Source of the DNA: Candidatus Anammoximicrobium sp.
GTDB taxonomy: Bacteria; Planctomycetota; Planctomycetia; Pirellulales; Pirellulaceae
NCBI GenBank assembly: GCA_012515235.1
Contig: JAAYYU010000019.1
Coordinates: forward strand, 1 to 64,000
Direction: 5' to 3'
DNA: 64,000 nucleotides
The first letter of the stretch is position 1, and each line of letters starts with the position of its first letter. The notes beneath the pieces are model-generated. The model saw only the letters and a list, made by a program, of their open reading frames with translations. It was not told where the DNA came from and did not search any database. Below are positions 27,596 to 36,548 of this stretch, one piece after another. Both the position numbers and the translations under genes were made by a program.

Positions 27596-27676
27596 GCGGG
27601 CGACCTTCCCGGCCAGCGGAGCTGGCCGAAAACCCTTTCGTTTGACATGATCTCCGGGGAAATTATACTTCAGTAA

Positions 27677-27696
27677 TGTCACACAAGTGTATGACA
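27677..27696. promoter_or_regulatory. TetR-type palindromic operator between cecR and ybhG
   Basis: TGTCACACAAGTGTATGACA is a 20-bp inverted repeat (TGTCAyAC…GTrTGACA), the size and symmetry of TetR-family operators. It lies 27 nt upstream of ybhG and just upstream of a minus-strand TATAAT (27662-27667), so bound repressor could block both promoters. Confidence 0.8.
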
Positions 27697-27723
27697 TAAG
27701 ATTCGGGGCATCAAGAAACGCCG

Positions 27724-28785
27724 ATGCAGAAACGCGCCGTTCTTCTGCTCATCCTGGTCGTCGCGTCGGCCGCCAGCTTTACGTGGTGGCGGTCCCGCAG
27801 GCCCTCGGCGCAACCGGAATGGCTGACGCTTTACGGCAACGTGGATCTGCGCACGGCGCAGCTCGCTTTCGACGGCGACGCACTCGTGACCGCGATGCGG
27901 GTCGAGGAGGGCGCGCGGGTCGAGGCCGGCCAGATCCTGGCGACGCTCGATTCGTCGCGGCTGCAGGCCGAACGGGACGAGGCCCAGGCCCTGGTCGAGG
28001 CCCAGGAGGCGGTCGTCCGCCGACTGGATTCCGGTACACGCCCGCAGGAGATCGAACAGGCCCGGGCGCGGGTCGCCTCCTGGGAAGCCCGGCTGGCCAA
28101 CGCGGAACAGAATCTGCAGCGGAGCCAGCAGCTTGCTCCCAGCGGGTTGAGCCAGCAAGAGTTGGACGCGGTCCGGACGCAAGTCCGCGTTGAGCAAGCG
28201 GGGCTGGATGAGGCGAAACAGGCCCTGGCCTTGGCTCTGGAAGGACCGCGGCAGGAGGACCGCGACGAAGCGCGCGCCCGCCTGGAAGCGTACCGTGCCC
28301 GCGTGCGGTGGCTCCAGCGCCGGATCGCCGACACCGAGCTGCGCGCCCCGTCCGCGGGCACGATCCGCAGCCGCCTGCTGGAGCCGGGCGACTACGCCAG
28401 CCGCGGCCGCGCCGTCTATACGCTGGCGCTCACCGACCCGAAATGGGTTCGGGCGTACGTGCCGGAGCCGAACCTGGGGCGGGTTCGGGAGGGAGCGCGG
28501 GCCTGGGTCAGCACGGACTCCTTCCCCGCAGATCGGCTGGAGGGCTGGATCGGGTTCATCTCGCCGATGGCGGAATTCACGCCCAAATCGGTGGAGACGA
28601 CGGAACTGCGCACCCAACTGGTGTACGAGGTCCGGATCTTCGTGAACGATCCTGACGACCGGCTGCGTCTGGGCATGCCGGCGACGGTGGTGGTCGCTGA
28701 CGGGACTCCGCCCGCCGCTGGGCCGGCGTCTGCGGTGCAGTCCAAGCCCGAACCCTCGGCCCTGCCGAAAAGGCTGGAGCCATGA
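27724..28785 (+). CDS. ybhG: HlyD-family periplasmic adaptor, YbhG-like
   Basis: This 353-aa membrane-fusion protein has one N-terminal anchor (residues 5-20, AVLLLILVVASAASF), a lipoyl-like half ('LTLYGNVDLRTAQLAFDGDALVTAMRVEEGARVEAGQILATLD'), a long alpha-helical hairpin about 75-200, and the returning lipoyl and beta-barrel domains (LRAPSAGTIRSRLLEPGDYA). It links the inner-membrane ABC exporter to the outer envelope. Its stop overlaps the ybhF start by 4 nt (ATGA). It lies downstream of the TetR operator. Confidence 0.88.
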   Translation: MQKRAVLLLILVVASAASFTWWRSRRPSAQPEWLTLYGNVDLRTAQLAFDGDALVTAMRVEEGARVEAGQILATLDSSRLQAERDEAQALVEAQEAVVRRLDSGTRPQEIEQARARVASWEARLANAEQNLQRSQQLAPSGLSQQELDAVRTQVRVEQAGLDEAKQALALALEGPRQEDRDEARARLEAYRARVRWLQRRIADTELRAPSAGTIRSRLLEPGDYASRGRAVYTLALTDPKWVRAYVPEPNLGRVREGARAWVSTDSFPADRLEGWIGFISPMAEFTPKSVETTELRTQLVYEVRIFVNDPDDRLRLGMPATVVVADGTPPAAGPASAVQSKPEPSALPKRLEP

Positions 28786-30626
28786 TCCCCGCTGCAGCCG
28801 AATCTGTTGCCGAGCGTTTTGGCGAAGCTGTGTTGTGCCTGCGGGATCTGCACAAACGCTTTGCGGTGCGGGACGGGCCGCCGGTCGAAGCGTTGCGGGG
28901 CGTTTCCTTGGACGTGCGCGGCGGCGAGGTGGTCGGACTGGTCGGCCCGGACGGAGCCGGCAAGACGACGCTCCTGCGGATTGCGACAGGGCTGCTGGTG
29001 CCTGACCGCGGAACGGCGACCGTCCTGGCCCTCGACGCGGTCCGCGATACGTTGCAGATCCGCCGCCGCATCACCTACATGCCGCAGAAGTTCGGCCTGT
29101 ACGAGGACTTGACCGTGCAGGAGAACCTCGACCTGTATGCCGACCTCCAAGGCGTGCCGCCGGTCGCCCGGACGGACCGCTACGCCCAGCTTCTGGAAAT
29201 GACGGGGCTGGCCAAGTTCGCCGGCCGGCTCGCGGGCAGGCTCTCCGGGGGCATGAAACAGAAGCTCGGCCTGGCGTGCGCTTTGATCAAGAGCCCGGAA
29301 CTGTTGCTGCTCGACGAGCCGACCGTCGGAGTCGATCCGGTGTCCAGACGCGAGCTGTGGCGGATCGTGTACCAGATGGTCGCGCAGGAAGGAATCGGCG
29401 TGCTGGTGGCCACGGCGTTCCTGGATGAGGCGGAAAAGTGCCATCGCGTCGTCGTACTGCACGAGGGCCGGAAGCTGGACGAGGGTGCCCCGGCGTCGTT
29501 CCGCGAGTGGATTCGCGGTCACACCTTCCTGGTGCGGCCGCGGCCGGGCGTGCGGCCGCGGGCCATTCAGGGCCGCTTGGCCGGACAGCCCGGCATCATC
29601 GACGCCACCATCCGGGGCGGGCGGGTGCGGGTGGTCACCGAGCAGCCGGACAGCGCCGCCGTGGCGCGGGCGATGCCGGACGGGCTGGCTGCCGAGATCG
29701 AAACGGCCAGTCCGACGTTTGAAGACGCCTTTCTGAAATGGCTGGCCGATGCGCAATCCCGTCCACGTCCCGCTGTCTTCCCCGCCGCCCAGACAGGGAC
29801 CGGCTCCGCTCCCCGCCCGCGCCAGGGCGGGCCGCTGGCCGCTCCCGCCGCGGCTGCCGACTGTGTCGTCCACACGCGCGGCCTGACCAAGCGGTTCGGC
29901 CGCTTCACCGCCGTCTCGGAGATCAGTTTCGACGTCCAGCGCGGCGAGATTTTCGGGCTGCTCGGCCCCAACGGAGCCGGCAAGAGTACGACCTTCCGCA
30001 TGTTGTGCGGGCTGTCCAAAGCGTCCGGCGGCGAAGTGCGCGTCGCGGGCCGCGATTTGCGCCGCGCGGGCTCGTTTGCCCGCCAGCGGCTGGGGTACAT
30101 GGCCCAGCAGTTTTCGCTGTACGGCCAGCTCTCGGTGCTCGAAAACCTGCGGTTCTTTGGCCGGGCTTACGGGCTGACCGGAAGGCGGCTGGCGGAGCGG
30201 ATCGAGTGGGCGCTGGAGGAATTCGCCCTCCGCGGCCAGCGTGACACGGCCTCGGGCAAGTTGCCCGGCGGTTACAAACAGCGGCTGGCGATGGCCGCGG
30301 CCATGCTGCACGAGCCGGAGATCCTGTTTCTCGACGAGCCGACCAGCGGCGTGGATCCGCTGGCCCGCCGCGATTTCTGGCGGCGCATCAACAGCTTTGC
30401 CGAGGCCGGGGTGACCGTGATCGTCACCACGCATTTCATGGAAGAGGCGGAGTTCTGCGACCGGATGCTGATCATGTCGCAAGGCCGCGAGTTGGCGACG
30501 GGGACCCCCGCACAGATCCGCGCCCTGGCGCGCTCGGCGATGCATCCTGACCCGACGATCGAGGATGCGTTCATCGCCTTGGCCGAAGGCGCCGGCCAGC
30601 CTCCCGCACCGGAGGGCTCGCCATGA
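28782..30626 (+). CDS. ybhF: ABC exporter ATPase with two nucleotide-binding domains, YbhF-like
   Basis: This 614-aa protein is two fused ATPases. NBD1 has Walker A GPDGAGKTT, signature LSGGMKQK and Walker B LLLLDEPTVGVDP. NBD2 (from about residue 365) has GPNGAGKST, a degenerate signature LPGGYKQR, and ILFLDEPTSGVDP with the H-loop 'TTHFMEEAEFCDRM'. A fused pair working with two separate permeases matches E. coli YbhF. It overlaps both neighbours by 4 nt, so the operon is tightly coupled. It powers export of cationic drugs or similar compounds by homology; the true substrate is unknown. Confidence 0.92.
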   Translation: MIPAAAESVAERFGEAVLCLRDLHKRFAVRDGPPVEALRGVSLDVRGGEVVGLVGPDGAGKTTLLRIATGLLVPDRGTATVLALDAVRDTLQIRRRITYMPQKFGLYEDLTVQENLDLYADLQGVPPVARTDRYAQLLEMTGLAKFAGRLAGRLSGGMKQKLGLACALIKSPELLLLDEPTVGVDPVSRRELWRIVYQMVAQEGIGVLVATAFLDEAEKCHRVVVLHEGRKLDEGAPASFREWIRGHTFLVRPRPGVRPRAIQGRLAGQPGIIDATIRGGRVRVVTEQPDSAAVARAMPDGLAAEIETASPTFEDAFLKWLADAQSRPRPAVFPAAQTGTGSAPRPRQGGPLAAPAAAADCVVHTRGLTKRFGRFTAVSEISFDVQRGEIFGLLGPNGAGKSTTFRMLCGLSKASGGEVRVAGRDLRRAGSFARQRLGYMAQQFSLYGQLSVLENLRFFGRAYGLTGRRLAERIEWALEEFALRGQRDTASGKLPGGYKQRLAMAAAMLHEPEILFLDEPTSGVDPLARRDFWRRINSFAEAGVTVIVTTHFMEEAEFCDRMLIMSQGRELATGTPAQIRALARSAMHPDPTIEDAFIALAEGAGQPPAPEGSP

Positions 30627-31765
30627 ATACGTGGCACACGTTCCAACGCAGCCTGATGCGGCTGCGCGGATTCCTCCGCAAGGAATCCCTGCAGATCCGC
30701 CGCGACTTCAGCAGCATCGCGTTGGCGCTGGTGATGCCCGTGGTCTTGCTGTTCCTGTTTGGCTTTGGAGTCTCGCTCGACGTCAAGAACGTGCCGATCG
30801 CCGTGGTCCTCGACGACCGTGGTTCCGAGGCCCATGACCTGGCTGAGCGATTCGCGCTGAGCCCGTTCTTCGATCCGGTCCGCGTCGACCGGCTCGCCAC
30901 GGCCCGGCAGTTGCTTGACCGGCGGGCCGTCGATGCGATTGTCCACGTCCAGTCGGATTTCTCGGAGCGGCTGGCGCACCACGCCGCGGCCCCGGTCCAG
31001 GTCATCGTCAACGGCACCGACTCCAACCAGGCCCACCTGGTGCAGGGCTATGCGCTGGGCGTGTTGAACCTCTGGTCGCGGCAGCGGGCGGCGCGAGGGC
31101 TGCCGGTCCGCCCCCCGGCCGTCATGATTCAGCAGCGGGTCTGGTTCAACGACGCCGTCAACAGCACCCATTTCCTCGTCCCCGGCCTGGTCGCCCTGGT
31201 GATGACCCTGATCGGCGTCTTGCTGACGGCCCTGGTCATCGCGCGGGAATGGGAGCGGGGCACGATGGAAGCCGTCCTGGCCACGCCCCTGCGGGCCGGC
31301 GAGATCATGGTGGGCAAGCTGCTGCCGTATTTTCTTCTGGGGATGATGGGGTTGGGGCTGAGCGTAGGCTTGGGCCGCGTTGTGTTCGGCGTGCCGTTCC
31401 GGGGCTCGCCCAGCGTGTATCTGCTGCTCTCGACCCTGTTCCTGCTGGCCTCGCTGGGGCTGGGGTTGTTCATCTCCGCCGCCGCACGCGTCCAGTTTGT
31501 CGCCGCCCAGGCATCGATCATCGTCGGTTTCCTGCCCGCGTTCTTTCTGTCCGGGTTGCTCTTCGATCTGGAAAGCACGCCTTGGCCGATTCAAGCCATC
31601 AGCTACGCGATCCCGGCCCTGTACTTTGTCTCGGCCAGCCACACGATTTTTCTGGCCGGCGACGTGTGGTCCGTGCTGGGCTGGGACGCGCTGGCCCTGG
31701 CCGGGATGGCCTTCGTGCTGATCGTGCTGGCCAGGTCGCGTCTGGGCCAGCGTTTGGAGGGATGA
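30623..31765 (+). CDS. ybhS: ABC-2 type permease, YbhS-like
   Basis: This 380-aa inner-membrane permease has one N-terminal helix (IALALVMPVVLLFLFGFGVSL), a large external domain, then five helices beginning 'HFLVPGLVALVMTLIGVLLTALVIAREWERGTMEAVLATPL', the ABC-2 hallmark. It follows ybhF with a 4-nt overlap and precedes a second permease by 3 nt. By analogy with E. coli it pairs with that permease to form the channel. Confidence 0.88.
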   Translation: MNTWHTFQRSLMRLRGFLRKESLQIRRDFSSIALALVMPVVLLFLFGFGVSLDVKNVPIAVVLDDRGSEAHDLAERFALSPFFDPVRVDRLATARQLLDRRAVDAIVHVQSDFSERLAHHAAAPVQVIVNGTDSNQAHLVQGYALGVLNLWSRQRAARGLPVRPPAVMIQQRVWFNDAVNSTHFLVPGLVALVMTLIGVLLTALVIAREWERGTMEAVLATPLRAGEIMVGKLLPYFLLGMMGLGLSVGLGRVVFGVPFRGSPSVYLLLSTLFLLASLGLGLFISAAARVQFVAAQASIIVGFLPAFFLSGLLFDLESTPWPIQAISYAIPALYFVSASHTIFLAGDVWSVLGWDALALAGMAFVLIVLARSRLGQRLEG

Positions 31766-31768
31766 GGC

Positions 31769-32902
31769 ATGGCTCCCACCCTGGTCCGCGTCGGGACGCT
31801 CGTAATCAAAGAGTTTCTCGCCATCCTGAAGGACCCGAAGAGCCGCATCGTGGTGATCGGTCCGCCGATTATCCAATTCTTTGTGTTCGGATACGCCGCC
31901 ACCTTCGACCTGAACAACGTGCGGTACGCCGTGCTGGACGAGGACCGCAGCGCCGAGTCGCGGGAACTGCTGGCCCGCTTCCAGGGTTCGCCCACCTTTC
32001 GCCTGGTGGGCGGACTGGACAGCAGCAGCCAGGTCGGTGACTTGATGGACCGGCAGGGCGCGCGCCTGGTGCTGCACATCCCGCCGACGTTCAGCCGGGA
32101 TCTCCACGCGGGGCAGTCGGCGCAAGTCCAGGTGATCGTGGACGGCCGGAACTCCAACGTGGCCAGCGTGGCGCTGGGGTACGCCAGCGCGATCGTCGCC
32201 CAGTACAACGCCGAGCACGGCGGGAATTTCGCCGGGCGTGCGCCCGCCGCCGCGGAGCCCTCGCTGCAGTTGGTCAGCCGCGCCTGGTTCAACGCCAACC
32301 TGCAGAGCCGCTGGTTCATCATCTCGGCCCTCGGCGGCCTGATCGCGATGATCGTCGTGCTCCTGTTGAGCAGTCTGTCGGTCTCGCGCGAGCGCGAGTT
32401 CGGGACGTTCGATCAACTGCTCGTGGCCCCCTTCCGCTCCGGCGAAATCCTGGTCGCGAAAGCGCTGCCGCCAATGGTCTGCGGGATGTTCGACGCCTTG
32501 CTGCTGGCCGCCGCCGCGGTTCTCTGGTTCGGCGTGCCCTTCCGCGGCAGCCTGCTGGCGCTGGTCGTGGCGTTGAGCGTCTTCATCTGTTGCGTCGTCG
32601 GGGTCGGCCTGTTCATCTCGTCGCTCTCCGCGACGATGCAGCAATCGTTGCTCGGCTCGTTCATCTTCATCATGCCCAACGTGATCCTGTCCGGGTTCAC
32701 CACCCCCATTGCGAACATGCCGCGCTGGCTGCAGTGGGGCACGCTGATCAATCCCTTGCGCTACATCGTCACGGCCTGCCGGGAAGTCTTTCTGCAGGGC
32801 GGCACGCTCAGTACGATCTGGCCGCAGCTGTGGCCGATGGCGCTGATCGCCGCCGCCACGCTCGCCTCCGCCAACTGGCTCTTCCGCCACCGGACCGCGT
32901 GA
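31769..32902 (+). CDS. ybhR: ABC-2 type permease, YbhR-like
   Basis: This 377-aa permease is paralogous to the preceding gene: an N-terminal helix (IVVIGPPIIQFFVFGYAATF), an extracytoplasmic domain, then membrane helices after 'WFIISALGGLIAMIVVLLLSSLSVSREREFGTFDQLLVAPF', ending with 'LQWGTLINPLRYIVTACREVFLQGG', an ABC-2 C-terminal signature. It is the last gene of the efflux operon and is convergent with an MFS gene; no terminator is clear in the 50-bp gap. Confidence 0.88.
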   Translation: MAPTLVRVGTLVIKEFLAILKDPKSRIVVIGPPIIQFFVFGYAATFDLNNVRYAVLDEDRSAESRELLARFQGSPTFRLVGGLDSSSQVGDLMDRQGARLVLHIPPTFSRDLHAGQSAQVQVIVDGRNSNVASVALGYASAIVAQYNAEHGGNFAGRAPAAAEPSLQLVSRAWFNANLQSRWFIISALGGLIAMIVVLLLSSLSVSREREFGTFDQLLVAPFRSGEILVAKALPPMVCGMFDALLLAAAAVLWFGVPFRGSLLALVVALSVFICCVVGVGLFISSLSATMQQSLLGSFIFIMPNVILSGFTTPIANMPRWLQWGTLINPLRYIVTACREVFLQGGTLSTIWPQLWPMALIAAATLASANWLFRHRTA

Positions 32903-32952
32903 ATCGCGTGACAGGAACGGAATACCTGACGCGCCCGGCCGACCTCGCTACG

Positions 32953-34377
32953 TCAGTCCAGTCTGGATGCCTCCCGGCCCTCCCCGTTCCATCGGTGCTC
33001 GAATTCCGTCATCGTCTCCGGCCCCCGATGCCGCCGTTCCCAGGATGCTTGCCACAGCGAATACGCGCCGGACAGCACGACGCCCAAACCGCCGGCCAGC
33101 AGCAGGACGCCGGGCGGGACGGAAGCCGCGGCCAGGACCATCCCGGCAGCCGAAGCGAGCAATCGGATCGCACCGTTCAGGAACACCATCACGCCCATAT
33201 AGCGGCTGGTGTCCTCGCCGGGCGGAGCGAAGTAGGTGACCCCGACCTGCCACCACATGATCCACCAAGCCCCCTGGACGCTGCCGCGGAGAAGCCGGCC
33301 CAGCACGGGCAGCGCGACCAACGCCGGCGGGAACACGGCGGCGCACACCGGCGTAGCAGCCAGGAGGATCGCGTCCAGGCCCCAGAGCCCCCGAATCCAG
33401 GACCAGGAAATCCACGGATTGGTGCGGTCCAGAACACGGCCCAAGGCCCCCGTGGCAGCAAACGCCGCCAACGCCGGGACCGCGTGCATCAGAACACTGC
33501 AGCCCACGTAGCCGAACCCCAAATCGCGACTCAAAAACACCCAAATCAGCGGCAAATAGAGCATTTGGCAGAAGCCGTCCAGGAAACAGCCCAGCAGATA
33601 ACGGCGAAAGCGGCCGTTGCCGGCGGTCAGCACCCTCAACGCCTCGCGAAAACTGCTGCCGATGCCCCGCGGCAGATCGCAGCGGCGGATGCTCAAGTCC
33701 TCCTCCACCCGAATCTGACGAAAACAGAGGAAGCTGGCCAGATTCAATAACCCTGCCAGGACCATCAGCATCTGGGCCATGTGGTCGGCGGACCATTGCA
33801 AACCGCCGCCTCCCAGCAACCCCGGTTCGACGCCGCTGGCCGGGCGGGCGTGCCCGGCTCCCCAATGCAACAGCCAGGCCGACAAAACGCTGGAAACCAC
33901 AAACGCCAGCGACGACCACTTCCGGACTTCGCCCACGGCATGCCCCCGGTGATCGACCGGATAATTGAGCCGCAGGATCGAGGTGATCGCGGGCCGGGCG
34001 ATGATTTCCAGCATCGCCCCAAATCCCAGCAGCGTCAGAAACCAGAACGCGCTGCCGGTCGCGGCCGCCATGCTAACGGAACAGATGCCCGCCAAGACGC
34101 CGGGGATGAAGACAAAGGGCATCTTGGCCCGCCGGGCCATCCGGACGCCCAGATACAGACTGGCGATCATCCCGATGCCCGCGAATAGCTCGCGCAGCGG
34201 CAAATGCCAATTCGCCGCCTGGAAGGCTTTGATCGCCACGATGGGCGCGTTCAGCAGAATGCCCCCCGCCGTCGCGTCCAACAGCGCGTAACCCAAGTGC
34301 AGTCGGAACGTCCGCCGAGCGTTGCCCGACAAGGGCGGACCGCAAAAGAACTCGACGGCAACGCTTCGCCTGGCCAT
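32953..34377 (-). CDS. MFS transporter at the end of the Hdr/Qmo-like operon
   Basis: This 474-aa membrane protein has about 12 helices (LHLGYALLDATAGGILLNAP, 'GIGMIASLYLGVRMARRAKM' and others). Its substrate group cannot be assigned from sequence. The start at 34377 lies only 6 nt after the stop of the ArsR-family gene, so the two are co-transcribed. Its position behind a thiol/sulfur-redox gene set suggests movement of a sulfur compound or product, which is inference. Confidence 0.75.
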   Translation of the reverse strand: MARRSVAVEFFCGPPLSGNARRTFRLHLGYALLDATAGGILLNAPIVAIKAFQAANWHLPLRELFAGIGMIASLYLGVRMARRAKMPFVFIPGVLAGICSVSMAAATGSAFWFLTLLGFGAMLEIIARPAITSILRLNYPVDHRGHAVGEVRKWSSLAFVVSSVLSAWLLHWGAGHARPASGVEPGLLGGGGLQWSADHMAQMLMVLAGLLNLASFLCFRQIRVEEDLSIRRCDLPRGIGSSFREALRVLTAGNGRFRRYLLGCFLDGFCQMLYLPLIWVFLSRDLGFGYVGCSVLMHAVPALAAFAATGALGRVLDRTNPWISWSWIRGLWGLDAILLAATPVCAAVFPPALVALPVLGRLLRGSVQGAWWIMWWQVGVTYFAPPGEDTSRYMGVMVFLNGAIRLLASAAGMVLAAASVPPGVLLLAGGLGVVLSGAYSLWQASWERRHRGPETMTEFEHRWNGEGREASRLD

Positions 34378-34383
34378 GCTCGG

Positions 34384-34794
34384 TTATCCTTGCGAGTGAC
34401 TCGCCGGCACCGAAGCCGAAGCCGGCTCCCGCTGCCCTCGTCTTCGCTGGGCTTCCCGAATGACCGTCGCTCGCTCGCGTTCCTGCTCCGAATGCTCGCC
34501 GGAAATCAGCCGGATCAGTTGCTTGACGAGCGTCGGCTTGAGGATGTAGTAGCAGCGCAAAGAACCATTGACGTAGCGCTCGATCAGCCGCGCCTCGCGA
34601 AGCGCCGCGATGTGCTGGGACAGGTGCGGCTGAGGAATGTCGATCAGGCCGTTGATGTCCGTTACGCAGCGAGGCCCTTCGCAAAGAGACTCCAGGATCA
34701 TCAGACGCACCGGATGGGCCATCGTGCGCAGCAGGCGAGCCCGCTGCTCCCAGGACCCAAGTGCGGGTTCGTTGTCAGGGGATTCTTCCTTCAT
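34384..34794 (-). CDS. ArsR-family winged-helix regulator
   Basis: This 136-aa dimeric repressor has the ArsR core 'LLRTMAHPVRLMILESLCEGPRCVTDINGLIDIPQPHLSQHIAALREARLIERYVNGSLRCYYILKP'. Three cysteines (in SLCEGPRC and LRCYY) could sense metal, thiol or sulfane sulfur, but their spacing is not obviously that of SqrR/BigR. The ATG at 34794 has a weak ribosome site. It lies within the Hdr/Qmo-like operon, and an AT-rich inverted repeat covers that operon's -35 box, so autoregulation of a sulfur-responsive operon is a reasonable hypothesis. The longer track ORF upstream (to 35604) is a shadow of the QmoC-like gene. Confidence 0.85.
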   Translation of the reverse strand: MKEESPDNEPALGSWEQRARLLRTMAHPVRLMILESLCEGPRCVTDINGLIDIPQPHLSQHIAALREARLIERYVNGSLRCYYILKPTLVKQLIRLISGEHSEQERERATVIREAQRRRGQREPASASVPASHSQG

Positions 34795-34901
34795 GGGCGT
34801 ACTATAGCGGATGGAGTCGTGTCGCTCCAGGGTCGTTCGCAAAAGGCCTCCCCGCGCGATTGCCGTCTGCTCCCACGAAGAGCAGCAGAACGTCCTTCCG
34901 T

Positions 34902-36071
34902 TCATCCGGATGCCGGTTGGCCCGCTTCGGCTGCGGCCGGCGTACCCATGGACGCAGCCCTGCGCTTGACAGCCGCCAGGTACATCGCCAAGGGGCGGTA
35001 GATCAAGTGCATCCACTTGCCGATCCCCACCTCGACATCCAGCATGGCGACCATGGCCATCACGTGAACCAGGTACATGCCGTACGTGGGCCAAGGCCAT
35101 CCGGCGTATCGAAACACGTGCACCAAAATCCCCGTCACGGCACCGGTCAAGATGAAGCCAGGAAACAGCCAATCGCTCAACTGGGAGTGCTTGTGGACGG
35201 GTTCCCGCTTGCGGAATCGTCCCACCAGCATCGCCACGGAGCCGTAGATCAACGCCAAAGTCGCAACATAACCAAGCCAACGCTGCGGATGATACAGGGG
35301 GTAGATCGCGTCGGTCTGAAACCAGCCCAGCAATCCGACGATCAGTACGAGCATCGTCAGATACCCGGAAACCAGCACCAGATGCTGGACCCACTGACCG
35401 ACGTGACGCGGGCCGCAATCCCGCCATCGTTTCTGGGTGAAGAAATGGAGCAGCAGGGTTTTCCATTCCGCCAGATAAGCGGCGAGCGGAATGGTGGTCG
35501 GACTGGCCCCGGCCCCCAACACAAACCGGCTCATCGTCCACGCGCCGGACATCACGCGATATCCCAGAAAGACGAAATGGATCAACACCGCGGCCCAGAC
35601 CCACATCACGGGCGCAAATCGGTTCAATTCCACCCGCTCAGTGACGATCCAGCGAAAACCGGTCCAGAGATGGAACACGGCGAGCAGCACCAACGGAATC
35701 ATGCCCCGTGCCAGAATCGAGAGCCAGAGCCGTTGCGGCGAGGTATACAGCCGTCGGCCAAGCCCCGAACGGTCGTAGTGCGCGGTCAGCCAGCGACGCA
35801 CGCCCATCATGATCTCACCCGGGTCCGCCTGCCGCGGACAGGTCTCCGTGCACTCGCCACAGTAGTAGCAGAGCCAGGGTTCGGGCGACTCCAGAAGCTT
35901 GTCCTTCAAGCCCAGTTGCACGTAGCGGATGGTCTTTCGCGGAAAGACCGTGTCGCCTTGGGACAACGCGCAGACGGCGGTGCAGTTGCCGCAGTTGACG
36001 CATTGCATGATGTCGCTCGCACCGAAAGCGGCCAACTCGCGATGGAATTCAGGATCAACCGTTCGACTCAC
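34902..36071 (-). CDS. QmoC/HdrCE-like membrane Fe-S subunit
   Basis: This 389-aa protein fuses a two-cluster ferredoxin domain (CVNCGNCTAVC at 24-34 and CYYCGECTETCPR at 68-80) to a membrane cytochrome-b-like domain with about six helices and several histidines. That is the layout of QmoC and of HdrC-HdrE fusions, which pass electrons between HdrA-type flavoproteins and the quinone pool. The start is a GTG at 36071 with AAGGAG 8 nt upstream; it overlaps the previous gene's stop by 4 nt (GTGA), which fixes it. One cluster motif lacks the final Pro (AVCALS). It is the membrane anchor of the proposed complex. Confidence 0.85.
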   Translation of the reverse strand: MSRTVDPEFHRELAAFGASDIMQCVNCGNCTAVCALSQGDTVFPRKTIRYVQLGLKDKLLESPEPWLCYYCGECTETCPRQADPGEIMMGVRRWLTAHYDRSGLGRRLYTSPQRLWLSILARGMIPLVLLAVFHLWTGFRWIVTERVELNRFAPVMWVWAAVLIHFVFLGYRVMSGAWTMSRFVLGAGASPTTIPLAAYLAEWKTLLLHFFTQKRWRDCGPRHVGQWVQHLVLVSGYLTMLVLIVGLLGWFQTDAIYPLYHPQRWLGYVATLALIYGSVAMLVGRFRKREPVHKHSQLSDWLFPGFILTGAVTGILVHVFRYAGWPWPTYGMYLVHVMAMVAMLDVEVGIGKWMHLIYRPLAMYLAAVKRRAASMGTPAAAEAGQPASG

Positions 36072-36394
36072 GATCTCGTCTCCTTGTGCGGGGCTTCCTG
36101 CACCAGGGCATACTCGAAGTAGTCCCCCTGCTGCTGGCCCTCGACCAACTTGCCGTATTTTTTCATGCTCATCAGGTGCCAAAGCGTCTCGTGGGGCGGC
36201 AGGTTCGCCTGCGCGGCGATCTGCGGCACGGTCTTGGGGCCGCTCTTGAGCGCGTCGACGATTCGCCGCCGGTCCGCCGCTTGCCGCCGATTGCGCTCGA
36301 CCAGTTCCCGTGGCACGCCTCCCCGCCGCTGTCGCAGAATCGCGATCGGCTTTTCTACTTTCACGGCGTCCTGGTTCTGGGCCGTCTCTGACAT
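36068..36394 (-). CDS. Small winged-helix protein of the Hdr/Qmo-like operon
   Basis: This 108-aa protein has a predicted winged-helix/HTH region (RRRIVDALKSGPKTVPQIAAQANLPPHETLWHLMSMKKYGKLVEG) resembling ArsR/MarR DNA-binding domains, and a short polar N-terminus. The ATG at 36394 follows GAGGAG. Its stop overlaps the QmoC-like GTG by 4 nt. It may be a regulator or, because it sits between structural genes, a small assembly or partner protein as DsrD is in dsr loci. The function is not established. Confidence 0.7.
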   Translation of the reverse strand: MSETAQNQDAVKVEKPIAILRQRRGGVPRELVERNRRQAADRRRIVDALKSGPKTVPQIAAQANLPPHETLWHLMSMKKYGKLVEGQQQGDYFEYALVQEAPHKETRS

Positions 36395-36548
36395 GGCTTT
36401 CTCCTCACGCGGCCGTGGACTGCAACCGATCGTAGGCCGCTCGCGGAGCGAACGGCCTACGGTCATGCGTGCACGGCAGGCACCTCATCCGAACGGTAAC
36501 TCAGACCAAGGCAACCCGGCGGGCTCACGCCCGCCGTTCCCCCGGTCG

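Noticed and set aside
30272-32890. 872-aa minus-strand ORF
   Set aside because: Antisense shadow of ybhF, ybhS and ybhR; low-complexity Gln/Arg/Asp-rich translation.
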